Assembly: GCA_036346225.1 (NCBI GenBank) | Contig: JARFIW010000494.1 | Span: 2,728,001-2,792,000, forward strand | Source: Platerodrilus igneus | Taxonomy: Eukaryota > Arthropoda > Insecta > Coleoptera > Lycidae | Reading direction: 5' to 3' | Length of the DNA stretch: 64,000 nucleotides | Shown here: piece after piece, positions 1 to 10,254 of the stretch | Position numbering within the stretch: position 1 is the stretch's first letter | Layout of the letters: every line of letters begins with the position of its first letter | Program-made: the position numbers and the translations under genes | Notes under the pieces: model-generated | What the model was told of the DNA's origin: nothing | The model's database searches: none | Seen by the model: the letters and a program-made list of their open reading frames with translations, nothing else

Positions 1-285
1 ACTGTGCCTGCCTTCACTATAAAAAACCAAGTAGTTGGGAATAGTAACAGAATTTATGTTATTAATTATCCGAGTTTCCGATAAAATAATAACATCGTAT
101 TTCTTACTTTCACTAAGATGGATTAAAAGGAAGCCTACATTTTTCAAAACGCTTCTTATATTTAAATGGTAAACGCTAAAACTATTCAAGTCTCTAATTC
201 TATTACAAACAAAAGCCTGATAGTCTTCGACACAATTAAAGGAATTAAGGGCGCGATCGGATGTTGGTTGGCTGCCTAAAATCCA
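1..285 (-). pseudogene. CR1/Jockey-type non-LTR ORF2, N-terminus and start of endonuclease (runs off left edge)
   Basis: Reading the minus strand from 285 down to 1 gives an uninterrupted frame of about 95 codons without an ATG, preceded by TGA at 286-288. It contains the phrase VCNRIRDLNSFSVYHLNIRS, followed by DVIILSETRI. This is the start of an AP-type endonuclease domain: the N of HLNIRS and the E of SETR are catalytic-domain signatures of non-LTR retrotransposons. The endonuclease nicks target DNA to prime reverse transcription. The rest of the protein lies left of the window, so intactness cannot be judged. The element is the same general type as the fragment at 2640-4150 but clearly a different copy. 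The absence of an ATG suggests either an upstream start lost to decay or ORF2 translation from another signal. Confidence 0.72.
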
Positions 286-288
286 TCA

Positions 289-1895
289 TAAACAGGTTAT
301 TCTGTTTGGTAAATAACTTTTGTTGGATTGAAAATATGCAGAATGTAACTTTACCATTAGACTCACAAAACTTTGTACTTTCTAACGAAGGTTTGCTTTT
401 TTTTTCTAAAGTTGAGTAATAAGCAAGAAATAGCTGTTAAAAGTAATGTTAAAATTTACTTACTTTATTTTAGTTACTACATCTAACAGAATCAATTTGT
501 ATATAAAAAAAAGCATTAGTTGGATAGCAGAATACATATATAATCGTTCTGTTAAAAAAATTTCAAAAATATTGATCATGATAGTCGTAGTGTACTGAAT
601 GGATTTTATTGAATTATTACATTAATTGTACGCCATTTTAATAGAAATTGTTTACGACTTTCTCCAAAGATGGCACTGTTAATGATGTGTAGAATAAGGT
701 TTAAAACCAGAATATTTCAAATTGAATTATTTTGGACTTTGTTTTTGTCGTATTGAAATGAAGTAAACTAATAATATATGGTGAATTACCTTTTGATAAG
801 TGAAATATAATAATGATTGGATTAATTGCGAATATTTATGAAGCCAAAAATGACATAACCTCAACATACATGGTTGTTTGTAAACTTCCATGTTTATGTT
901 TACAAGCGATAAGTCAATTATTACAGCAGTGTTGCTTTGTGAAGCTTATACTATGTTATAATAGTTTTTAAAAAAAGGGTAGTGTACCGTATCCCAAAAC
1001 GTAACTAGATACTCTACAATATTCAATATAAGCAAAATATTGCATCATGTTAGCAAGAGTAATGTTTATTAAAATATCTTAGTGGAACCATCGCAGGGAA
1101 ATAGGATACATTTTGTTACAAATTAGGTTGCGAGTTTGGTACTCAGCAAAATGATTTACAAATTTGAACGATCTGGGGGAGGACGTTCTGAAAAAACGAT
1201 AATTTTTCATACATCATTTTACACTTCACTTTGGGGACGTTCATTGTCTTGTGTATCTTCACCAGGGGTCTGCAATGGTAATTATATTTTCAATTTGAAA
1301 AGTGTCAAAATCAGCTTTATATATATAGGCAACTTATTAGTGTTCCCATTCTTTACCCCCCACGTAGCAGACTTCGTCATTTTTTGGTCATACAAAGTTC
1401 ACATGTAACGTCTAATAGATGTGATAATAACATTTTCTCAAATTGTGCTGGTGGCAAAAAATGATTATAATAAACAATAAACTTCAAAACTCCCACTGAT
1501 TATGAAATATATTTTAGGCTAAATTAAAAATAAAAGTGTAAAAGTTTATTTAGGATTAAACAATTTACGAAACTAGACCTAACTTTAGGCATTAGAAATA
1601 AACCATAAAAGAATTCCTTTTTGGTTTATTCTGTCAAAATATAGCTATTTTGTTACATTAAATTGACTCTGTCAAAAACGACTAAACGTTTATTTCAATA
1701 AATGCTTCAAACTAATAGAATATTTGGGGTATTCGGTTTAATATTTTTCATCAAATCCTAATATCAAAAAAGGTATTTCCAACACAAAAAAACTTTGAGT
1801 TGTTACCTGTAAAGTGTGCTTTATTAAAACAGAATTATTACAAATGTTTTATTTTTAAGGAATAACTAAGAAAATAAAAATAGGTTCAATTGTTG
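289..1895. other. AT-rich stretch without a recognisable gene
   Basis: No reading frame here has a recognisable protein signature. The 90-codon frame at 1136-1408 has no domain, no coding-like composition and no splice context, so I do not call it. The stretch lies upstream (minus strand) of the CR1/Jockey-type ORF2 and left of the MITE. Confidence 0.5.
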
Positions 1896-2489
1896 TATAG
1901 GCAAATCACTTTAAGAAGAACCCAACGTCATCATGCGCACAAAGCAAAAATTGGTTAGGAACAGTTCATTATATGTAATTAGGGATGGCAGTATTCAGGT
2001 TTTAGTGGCGTAGAGTTTTATGATCAACCAATCGGAAATTACCTTGTAAAAGTTTTAGATTTCATTACTATTTATTTTTACTTGATACACAGACGGACAG
2101 TTTTAAACCGCCATCTAACTAATATAAAATATCTTGTATATAACAATTAACATTAATAAAACAATAAGTTACTCAACAGATGTGTTTGCAGAACACTAGT
2201 ATGAGATAGAAACCACTTAAGTAGGCCATGGTATTCAATCATTTGCTTTATCGGATTTTACAAAATAACCTTGCTATAGCAGTATTTTTTAGGGATATTG
2301 ATGCACACAACTCATATGGCGATATTATATTAAAAATTTTAAATTATAATTTAATTGGTTGTTTATTTTTTTACTATTTAACGCCATATCTTCCGTTTAA
2401 ACTGTAATAACTCAACTACGCCACTGTTATTACATTTCTGCGCAATCTGGCATATGACGTTGGGTTCTTCTTAAAGTGATTTGCCTATA
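1896..2489. mobile_element. MITE-like non-autonomous DNA transposon with 36-bp perfect inverted ends
   Basis: Bases 1896-1931 (starting TATAGGCAAATCACTTTAAG) are the exact reverse complement of 2454-2489, giving a 36-bp perfect terminal inverted repeat 594 bp apart end to end. A second, imperfect inverted pair lies inside: AGTGGCGTAG near 2007 and CTACGCCACT near 2416. The outermost TATA is palindromic, so it may be either the TIR tip or a TA/TATA target duplication; a TA duplication would fit Tc1/mariner-type mobilisation. There is no transposase frame inside, so the element would depend on an enzyme supplied elsewhere. Perfect TIRs suggest a fairly recent insertion. Confidence 0.85.
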
Positions 2490-2639
2490 ACATTTACAAT
2501 AATGTGTATATAGGTATTTTTGAACAGTAAGTCATTACCAACCAAAAACTTAAAAGGCACACTGTTTTACACAATACGTAGCAATGTAAATGATATAAAA
2601 CTATTGGTGAAAAGAAGGGAATAACAGGCATTTCGAATT

Positions 2640-4150
2640 GAAATTGACTTTATTGTTGTTAATATTACATTAAATATTAGTATATAAGGCATATTTGTAG
2701 GTCCATACAGGCAAAGTTTAGTCATAGACTCTCTTACACTTAACCTGCATAAACCACTACATATCTCAACAAGCAAAATTAGTAAAGCAAATGAATAATT
2801 ACACAATAATTGAAAAATATACAATTAGGCTATGCTACTACTTATCCAAAATATGTGCCCTGATTTGAACCTTGAATGCAGTAAAAGTAAAAAAGATTTT
2901 TATATCCATCTGGAATTGCATTATAAGTAGAAACAGCATTATAGATGAATCTTTTCTGAAACATAGCAGTCAGTTGCTTGGGAATAGTTAAAGTTTTAGT
3001 GTGACTAATATTAACGCAATGCACTTTGGAGCGTGTCATTAATTATTAGCAATATCCTCTGAAGTCATTTATAATTATTTTATGAACAAAACATAACAAA
3101 TGATGTTTTCTGCAGTTATCCATATTTAACCAGTGCAACTCTTTTATCTTATGCGATACATGATCAAATTTTTTTAGTCCAAAAACTAAACGACAACAAG
3201 TATTTTGAATCCTTTGTATTTGTGTCGTAGAAGTGCTATCAAGGTTTGGACCATATATAAAATCACAATAGTTCAACAATGACAGAACTAGAGTTTCCGA
3301 CAACAGCTTTTTCAATTGTAAGGTTAGTATAGACCGACAAGCATATAGTTGTTTAAATGCTATATACGACCTTTTTTATTAACCTTGCAACATGTGACTT
3401 AAAGCGTAGATCATCGTCAAATATTAAACAGAAATTTCTTGAAGAACTAACTAATGGAATAGAGGTATTGTTAATTATGGCTTTTATCTTATCCTTAACA
3501 CAATCTCTAATTTTCTCTGTGATCCGAAACAATATCAGCATCAATAGTACCTGCACAAATAATTCATCACTTGATAAATATATGGAATCAATAAAGAGTA
3601 CTGCTGTTATTTGCTATGCGTGTAGGTTCGTTTATTACTTGGATGAATCCATAAAAATCAATGCAGAGTGTGATAATATTACTTAAATTGAAAAGATTTA
3701 CATTGACATCACCTAAACATATTATATTATCCATTATTGGTGCTAAATAAGATAATATATATCTAGTTCATCAACACAACTAAGCAGATTCGAGTTTGGG
3801 GATCTGTATACTGTGCCTACAGTAAAAGTTTTGCGATTTAATTTAAACATTATCCAAAATATGTTCAAGTATACGAGTCAATTGCAAACCAAACAAAATA
3901 ACCTGACTTTTAAGTTCCTTCCTTACGTACACACCAACCCCACCCCCTGAACCCACTCTATCATTATGAAAAAAATGATACCCATTTATATTGAGGTATT
4001 GGGGACATATAAAGTAAGCCATGTTTCAGAGACACCAATCAAATCAAAACGGTTTTCATCTATTAAATTGATGAAATCATTGAAACTAGGCAACAAAGAA
4101 TGCACATTTAAATGGACAATTTTCATTTATAAATAACTATACTAGCCTAA
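2640..4150 (-). pseudogene. CR1/Jockey-type non-LTR retrotransposon, internally deleted
   Basis: Minus strand, read from 4130 down. An endonuclease start (MKIVHLNVHSLLPSF, then FDLIGVSETWL) is followed in another frame by VGSGGGVGVYVRKELKSQ (about 3910-3960) and the endonuclease end AGTIDADIVSDH (about 3525-3560). It then jumps directly to the RT thumb region (SIPLVSSSRNFCLIFDDDLR, about 3395-3465) and the C-terminal tail (3315-3046 and 3039-2842). The whole RT core with its FADD/YADD box is missing. Several frameshifts and stops separate the pieces. Near 2650, minus-strand AATAAAG followed by a short AT-rich end fits the 3' UTR. The element cannot encode active RT; the deletion joins endonuclease to thumb. 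Confidence 0.75.
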
Positions 4151-4786
4151 CAGAACTATTTAATTTACTTTAATTTAATTTAAACAAAACAAATACAAAA
4201 ATTAAAGCACTTGTAGCTAAATGAAAATGGAGCAAAACAGAAAAAATGCAAAGAGGTTATCTCCAACGTAACAAATTATCGTATTCTAACAATCAGCAAC
4301 TTAAGTATAATGTGCTGCATGCTTAGTAAACTATAACTACTATATACCTGTTATTTATTACCAACTATGCTACAGGAATTTAAATTACTAGAGGTTACAA
4401 TGCTGTACAAATGTAAATTAAAAAAATTTTCAGTAAATAAAGACAGTGTGGCATTTACATTTGCACTAACTGTATGGTATCGTTGTTGATGATGTTCTAC
4501 AAGTTGTATTAATATTCAGCATCTTTCTCGTACATACATCGTTTCACAGGATGTAGTATCCAAGTGGATTGATTATATTCCTTACCGTCTTTCAACGTTT
4601 GATCATTTTTGGTTTGCTCCTTGTAAAAGGGCCAATATACCTTCTTTTTCATAGGCGTGATCCAATTTCGAAGTACAATAGACACCCCACCTGATCACTA
4701 CTCTACAAGTACCAATTTTCCCAATCTAGAAATATATCATAAAAAAATTATGTTCAGATAGAAAATTGTACCAAACCTACTTTTTT
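4151..4786. other. Non-coding stretch, nothing recognised
   Basis: No open frame with a recognisable product on either strand. A weakly coding-like minus-strand run around 4580-4700 could not be tied to any family. Confidence 0.4.
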
Positions 4787-4896
4787 CTTAATCTTCTTTG
4801 GGAATGAAACCACTCATAGTTTTTAAAATCTATTTTATTTACGTTTCGATCCATGACCTAGGATCGTTGTCAAAATAATAAAAACTTCAAGTTTGA
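4787..4896 (-). repeat. Interspersed repeat copy, possible Penelope-like end
   Basis: The minus strand here matches plus-strand segments at about 34010-34095 and 34146-34265. The shared core includes GATCCTAGGTCATGGATC followed by GAAACGTAAATAAAG and a run ending near TTAAGAAGA. The core contains a short hairpin (GATCC/GGATC) immediately before GAAAC. Penelope-like element terminal repeats are known to carry hammerhead-ribozyme remnants with a stem followed by GAAA, so that origin is possible but not shown; the upstream CUGANGA box is not intact. Confidence 0.6.
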
Positions 4897-5183
4897 CGTT
4901 TATGACACAAATTGAAGGTTTCTTTGATTTATTGATGTTTGAAATATTTGGTTTGAGTACACTAAGCAAAAATTTTTAAAGTTTAAAAGAATGATTGCCT
5001 TCAATTTGTGTTGCGACCTGGGATCGACTTTCCTATGGTAGCCAATACGCTTAACGTGAAATCAGCTGATTAATTTTTATTGGTGAATTTTATATAAATT
5101 CAATAATTTGGGAAACATTTTTTTAACATGTTTCTATTTATACAATTGAGAGATTTCTGATTTTATGTCTTATTTTACCGAGA

Positions 5184-5442
5184 TTCAGCATAATGCTTGT
5201 ATATCTTATCACACATTGTATATGCAGGCAGCTTACTAGACCTAATCCTCTGTTACATTCCTCTTTCAGATATAGTTTTCCACCAGTACAAATTTGGGAA
5301 TGTCGGTATTGCAGATCTATGGACCAACTTAATACATATTGCAAATTCACAATGCGGTTTCCACTAACAGTTGGTTCTTTATAAGAGTGATTTATCTCGA
5401 AATATAATTCACGAGCTTCTATTCTGAAAAACAAAACAAAAT
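5184..5442 (-). repeat. Tandem duplicate of Mutator-like exon 3 (copy B)
   Basis: 259 bp that match 5877-6135 without gaps at a constant offset of 693 bp; I count four substitutions. It carries the same splice acceptor (polypyrimidine run then CAG, exon starting at 5423) and the same exon-3 coding sequence, which here is open across the position where copy A has a TGA (W in this copy). The duplication unit is therefore 693 bp (5184-5876), partly repeated. The low divergence indicates a recent event or a collapsed/duplicated haplotype in the assembly. Confidence 0.9.
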
Positions 5443-5454
5443 GAATGAAATTTC

Positions 5455-7372
5455 TCTGTATTTAGCACCAATAAGTAACCCAGCGACTTTCTCATCAACA
5501 AAAGTCGCCAACCGCAATGAATAATTAAACTCATATGTCCGTTTAACATTCATCTATCTATCGCTAACAGAATTTGACATAATTTCCATTTGCATCGACA
5601 TCAAGGTTTTGTCTCAACTCTAACTCTGCTTTTCCATTTTCTTCCAAATCTTTCATAAAATTGTCCTTCCATACCTAAATAAACTGTCAAGTAAGATATT
5701 AAACAATTAGATTTTCTTACAGCGCCTAATTCAACTTCAAACGTTTTAAATTGGTAGAGTGTCATGGGAGGTATATCCATAACTGAAAATAGTTCCTGAG
5801 AATGGCCATGTGTACAGCCAGTTGCCAGAGTACCCCAAACAAATCCATAATTAATTTTTGATTTTTGCGAAATATCTTCAGCATAATGCTTGTATATCTT
5901 ATCACACATTGTACATGCAGGCAGCTTACTAGACCTAATCCTCTGTTACATTCCTCTTTCAGATATAGTTTTCCACCAGTACAAATTTGGGAATGTCGGT
6001 ATTGCAGATCTATGGATCAACTTAATACATATTGCAAATTCACAATGCGGGTTCCACTAACAGTTGGTTCTTTATAAGAGTGATTTATCTCGAAATATAA
6101 TTCACGAGCCTCTATTCTGAAAAACAAAACAAAATATTAGATTTTTTAAGAACCCAAAATTTAGCATATATACAGAACAACACATTAGTATGACAAAGTT
6201 TAATTATCGATTATTTATTGTAGAAATTATAAAAAAAAGCAATTTACACAAATTTTAGGCTGTATTATTTTAAAAATTGTTTCATATCTACAGGGTGTAT
6301 GTGACTTTTCCTCGGTTGATTTTTCATAGTTCTCTAAATATGGAATACAATGATATAATAATTTAGATTATTTATACAAATTAGCATACTCTGTCTTAGT
6401 CTGCGACTTCATTGTTTCTGACTCGGAAGTTTCTTCAGATAAAGTACTTGGATTACTAACTAACTCAGGTAATCTTTGCAAACCTGATGGGCCAGGCTTG
6501 TCTAAATTATCTGATGTGGATTTCAAACTAAAAAAGTTTGCGTTTTATTATGACATCTAATTAATATGGGCATTTGTGAAATTATAATGTAACAGGGGCA
6601 TAACCAGTGTAGTTAGAAGGCTTGAACCATTGTTTGCAGGTGAGGCAAAATTACTCATTTTTAGTGTCAGTACTTAATAATTATATAAAAATCATATGAC
6701 ACTTTGGAGAGCTTATTTCGTTCAAAATAGCACAAAAATTCTTTGCATTGTTGTCAAAAACATTCTAAAGCTTATAAAATTCTATAGAATTGTAGAAAAA
6801 AATTAATAATATTTTGTAAAACATAGCTATCAAAATTCAAGGAGGTAAAAACGTAAATATTATTGTTATGTATGTACCCTACAAATTTGATGAGTATTTC
6901 TAGTACAGTACAGATGTGCTATTCTGACGTACATTTAAAACTATTCATTGAGAAAATACTAAGTAATTTTTTTCTACATTATAATTTCAGGGTAATCACA
7001 CTAACTTAGTTCTATGAAGAATGCGAAAACACTTATATTTTTAGTTTGCATTATCATATTTACAAATTCCAAATAGTCATAAGTGGAGAGTCGGGTAATT
7101 TGTGGTTTTATATTCTCAATGCATCTGAAGAACGTATAATTCTTGTAGGTGAATATGCGACATTTAAATAGGTATACTTTCATTGTTTTTGGATTTTATA
7201 TTCTAAAACAAACAGCCACATAAAGATATTCTAGCTACACTACTGAATGCATTATAACTTACAGCAGTCATTGTTGCATTTTCAGCCATCTTAAGCGGGT
7301 TGCTTTAGATTTGGACGATCGTTTTCCGGTACCACCTGGATTTTGGTTATACACCTTCTTATATTTACCCAT
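5455..7372 (-). pseudogene. Mutator-like transposase-family gene, spliced but broken
   Basis: Three minus-strand exons can be chained with matching phases. Exon 1 is 7372-7263 (ATG, MGKYKKVYNQNPGG..., donor GTAAGT at 7262-7257). Exon 2 is 6527-6378 (LKSTSDNLDKPGPSG..., Ser/Glu/Thr-rich, weak donor GTATAA). Exon 3 starts at 6116 (IEARELYFEINHSYKEP, GTRIVNLQYVLS, then CTGGKLYLKEECNRG). The product continues with CDKIYKHYAEDISQK, VWGTLATGCTHGHSQEL and MDIPPMTLYQFKTFE. This series matches, from memory, the N-terminal Mutator-like transposase domain (PF20700-type) common in insects; after 5600 a frame with VKRTYEFNYSLRL and VAGLLIGAKYREIS matches the start of its catalytic region. Breaks: TGA near the end of exon 1, TGA in exon 3, a frameshift around 5920 and several stops below 5600. 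The catalytic C-terminus is absent. Introns suggest a host-like or old domesticated structure rather than a fresh transposon. Confidence 0.6.
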
Positions 7373-7399
7373 CTCAAAAATGTAAATACGTAAATAAAA

Positions 7400-9013
7400 G
7401 AAACTTTACAACAGGCGACAACAGCAAGAAAGTATACTGTAACTTTTTTCGTATTTCAGATAAACATTTAAAATTTGAAAGGCTTGTACAAGACAAAGCG
7501 GGAGTACAAATTTTTTGAAATAATTGTGAATTTCAAATTATTTACGGTCTGACTAGAAGTGAAAAGTACTGTAGTTTTCTACATTTTTAGAATCAGTTGA
7601 TCATTTTTAGTCCTAGGACATTATTTCAAATTTTTTAGAAATACATGTTTTCTTATTTAAGTTTTAAAAGGAAAAGTAAGCGACTGTAATTCTCCTAAAT
7701 TGGTGTATAATTGTGAGAAAAATTTGAAATCTAACGACTTTTCATGTTATTAGTAATAGTTATATTTTCGCCAGAAATTTAAAAAACATTGTTTTTTCTT
7801 AAAAGTAAGATTTTGCAAAATCTATTAGGCTGGATCTCAATAAATTTTAAAAGGATTTTTTAAAGTTTTGGTACCCTAAATAATCACAACATGATAGAAC
7901 ATTTTTAGGGGACTGCTTAAATTATAAATAAGGTTTATGTCGTTTTTAAACTGATTTATATAGGACAAAAAAAGTTTCTGTCATTTTCACCATTCGGTGT
8001 CATAAATTAAATAATGACTATTTTTGATAAAATAATGTATGCAAAACAAATAAATTATTTATTCAAGAAGACAGTAGTTGCTCGACTAAATCAAATCTAC
8101 AAAAATTAATGTCAATATTTGAACACGCATTTTCAAAATCGAATGAAATATATAATTAATTTTGTCCATTACTTCTCTGTCTCCACAAAGTATAGGAATT
8201 TTAGAATATACTTACCCCCAAGCGCAAATACACCCACACTAAATGAAGCATTAAATGTTTGTTTATAATAATAACAAAATGTCACTCTATGAACAATAAA
8301 CTACACGTTCAAAAATAAAAATTAGCGAATACCATATGCACATAAATGAAATAATACAATACAATACAAATTTGTTTCGGCAAACGACCTTGGCTATTAT
8401 TAGAATGCACTATGTACCAAACGCTTTGCTTGCTTCTCAACAACTTCGAATTCGCTGAAGGTCATTTACGATGAATAGTTACAGGAATGGAGAAAAACTA
8501 GCATCGTACCGTATCCTAGCAACCGTTATTTGCCTAACTTGAAAACGAACCACTAAACTACTAAAGTTAAAATAAAGTAGTTCCCTCTATCATACGAAAG
8601 CTACACCACAAAGGCGGCTATTTTAAAATTAGTTCGTGTTATGAAAATAGAGGGATGCTATCGCGCCCTTAAGTGCATCGATAATAGTGGGTAAATCGAG
8701 TATAATGGAATAAGAATACTAGTTGAAAACGAATAAAATTATATAATAACAGTATAGAACTTAAGTAGTGGTTATAAAATATCAAAATTAATTGTTTGCA
8801 ACACTATACCGCACTATAGCATATATACAATCATAAAAATCAAAAATTTAAAATAAATAAATCAAATTAATGTAATCTAAATTAAACGAGTTCAAATTAT
8901 TGTTTGTGTTATTACGAACTCAAGGTTAACAGGTGAACTAGTAAATGTCTATTCATTATTATAACCTCGTAATTAAAATAATAACAGATGAAAAATTATA
9001 TACATCAACAATA
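7400..9013. other. AT-rich non-coding stretch
   Basis: No frame, RNA gene or element end recognised on either strand. It lies upstream (minus sense) of the Mutator-like pseudogene and downstream of the ORF1 at 9014-9682, so part of it may be that element's decayed 3' region, although no ORF2/RT signature is visible. Confidence 0.4.
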
Positions 9014-9682
9014 TTAATAATTATATGATTTTTTAGTTAAGTTAATGAAATCAGATATATTGTTTAATTTATTGTTAACTTTAGGAAAAATAGTACCATA
9101 ATTACTCCAAGTACTACGATAATTAAAATTTAGGTGTACCTTCAAATTTTGACGCGCCAATGTTAAATCCTCTTTAATAACTATGTCACATCTTTTTAAC
9201 TTGAATCTTTGTTTGTTAACAAGATTTCGTATGTTATAAGAAATAAATCTTATAATAATCGGCTTAGGTTATCTTTCGACTTTTTGAAATATTCGATGAC
9301 TTCTATCAATAGAACACGTGGATACAACAACGCCTAATTTTTTCTGAAACATATTTACAAGTAAAGTTTCAGTATTTTCATCCGAGGGTTCTGGCAGGCC
9401 GTAAATACACAAACTACTACGTCTTGCATATTGCTCTAAGGTATCAAGTTTGTCTTTTAGAATGCTGATAACCTTTTGTGCAACACAATGTTCTAACTGT
9501 AGGTTTTGAATTGTATTAGCGGAAACTTTAAACATGTCCTCAATTTTATCAGAAATTCGTTTAGTTATTTTGTTGCAAATATCTTCGATAAATGTAGGTG
9601 AATCTGAAACAGTTTTAACAACATAATCTTTTTTATCCCTGTGTAAAGCAGCAGACCTTATATTACGTTCACTTCCGTGCAT
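9014..9682 (-). pseudogene. Non-LTR retrotransposon ORF1-like protein with one in-frame stop
   Basis: ATG at 9682-9680, reading to TAA at 9016-9014, about 222 codons, interrupted only by TAA at 9271-9269 in the same frame. The N-terminal half is predicted helical and coiled-coil-like (heptad-rich around residues 25-85). Then come LEQYARRSSLCIYGLPEP and DRSHRIFQK. After the stop, the frame continues with PIIIRFISYNIRN, then IKEDLTLARQN and WSNYGTIF. This order (coiled coil, RRM-like domain, IKEDLT segment) is that of L1-ORF1p-like nucleic-acid-binding proteins of insect non-LTR elements, and also of the related baculovirus FP-type family. It would bind and chaperone element RNA. No ORF2 follows within 600 bp. 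A single stop suggests modest age or a truncated solo ORF1. Confidence 0.72.
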
Positions 9683-9990
9683 ATTGAGATCAAACTAATA
9701 ATATTCTTGCAATAATATTTTCCTCTTGTAGAACAGGTATTGTAAGAGTTCAGAAGCATATAGTAAACACGTCTATTCATTTTTTATTTCTGTAGTTGTT
9801 ATCAGTTATATTGGTATAACATGCATTTTCTTAACCTTTGGCAACCTAATGGTACATTAATTTCCCAATAGGTATTGGGTTCCTCTATTAAATGGAAAGT
9901 GTTACGCTGATGTATATATACTACAAGAATATTTAATTAATAACTTTAGACGCTGAATAAAAAATTACGTACCTGCTAAGTTAATTATAA
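9683..9990. other. Non-coding spacer
   Basis: AT-rich, nothing recognised. It separates the solo ORF1 from the 3' end of the I-clade element. Confidence 0.4.
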
Positions 9991-10254
9991 TTTTTTTCTT
10001 TCTTATTTTATTGGCCTTCGTCCATTCGGCAAACAGCCAGTAGGTGGTTTGAATCTCTAGTATGTTTTATTTTTCTTTCCTCCCTATAGGTTGCGTTGCT
10101 ATGTCATAAACAACTTTAGTTTTCAGATTTGTTATGTCCAAAAGGTGATGGGATTAAGGTTATTGTTGGTTTAGAGATGATCTGCAAAAGGAACAAAAGG
10201 TGTAAATTTAAAGTCTAATATTGCTATGTTTTAAAAATTTGGATACCGTTTTAA

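Noticed and set aside
247..259. Thirteen bases shared (inverted) between about 250 and 8656 (GCGCCCTTAA core)
   Set aside because: No similarity extends to either side; chance match.
1136..1408. 90-codon plus-strand frame
   Set aside because: No recognisable domain and low-complexity, AT-driven composition; no splice or promoter context.
6292..6302. ACAGGGTGT-like motif, also near 61116
   Set aside because: A common short motif in arthropod repeats; no shared flanks beyond about ten bases.
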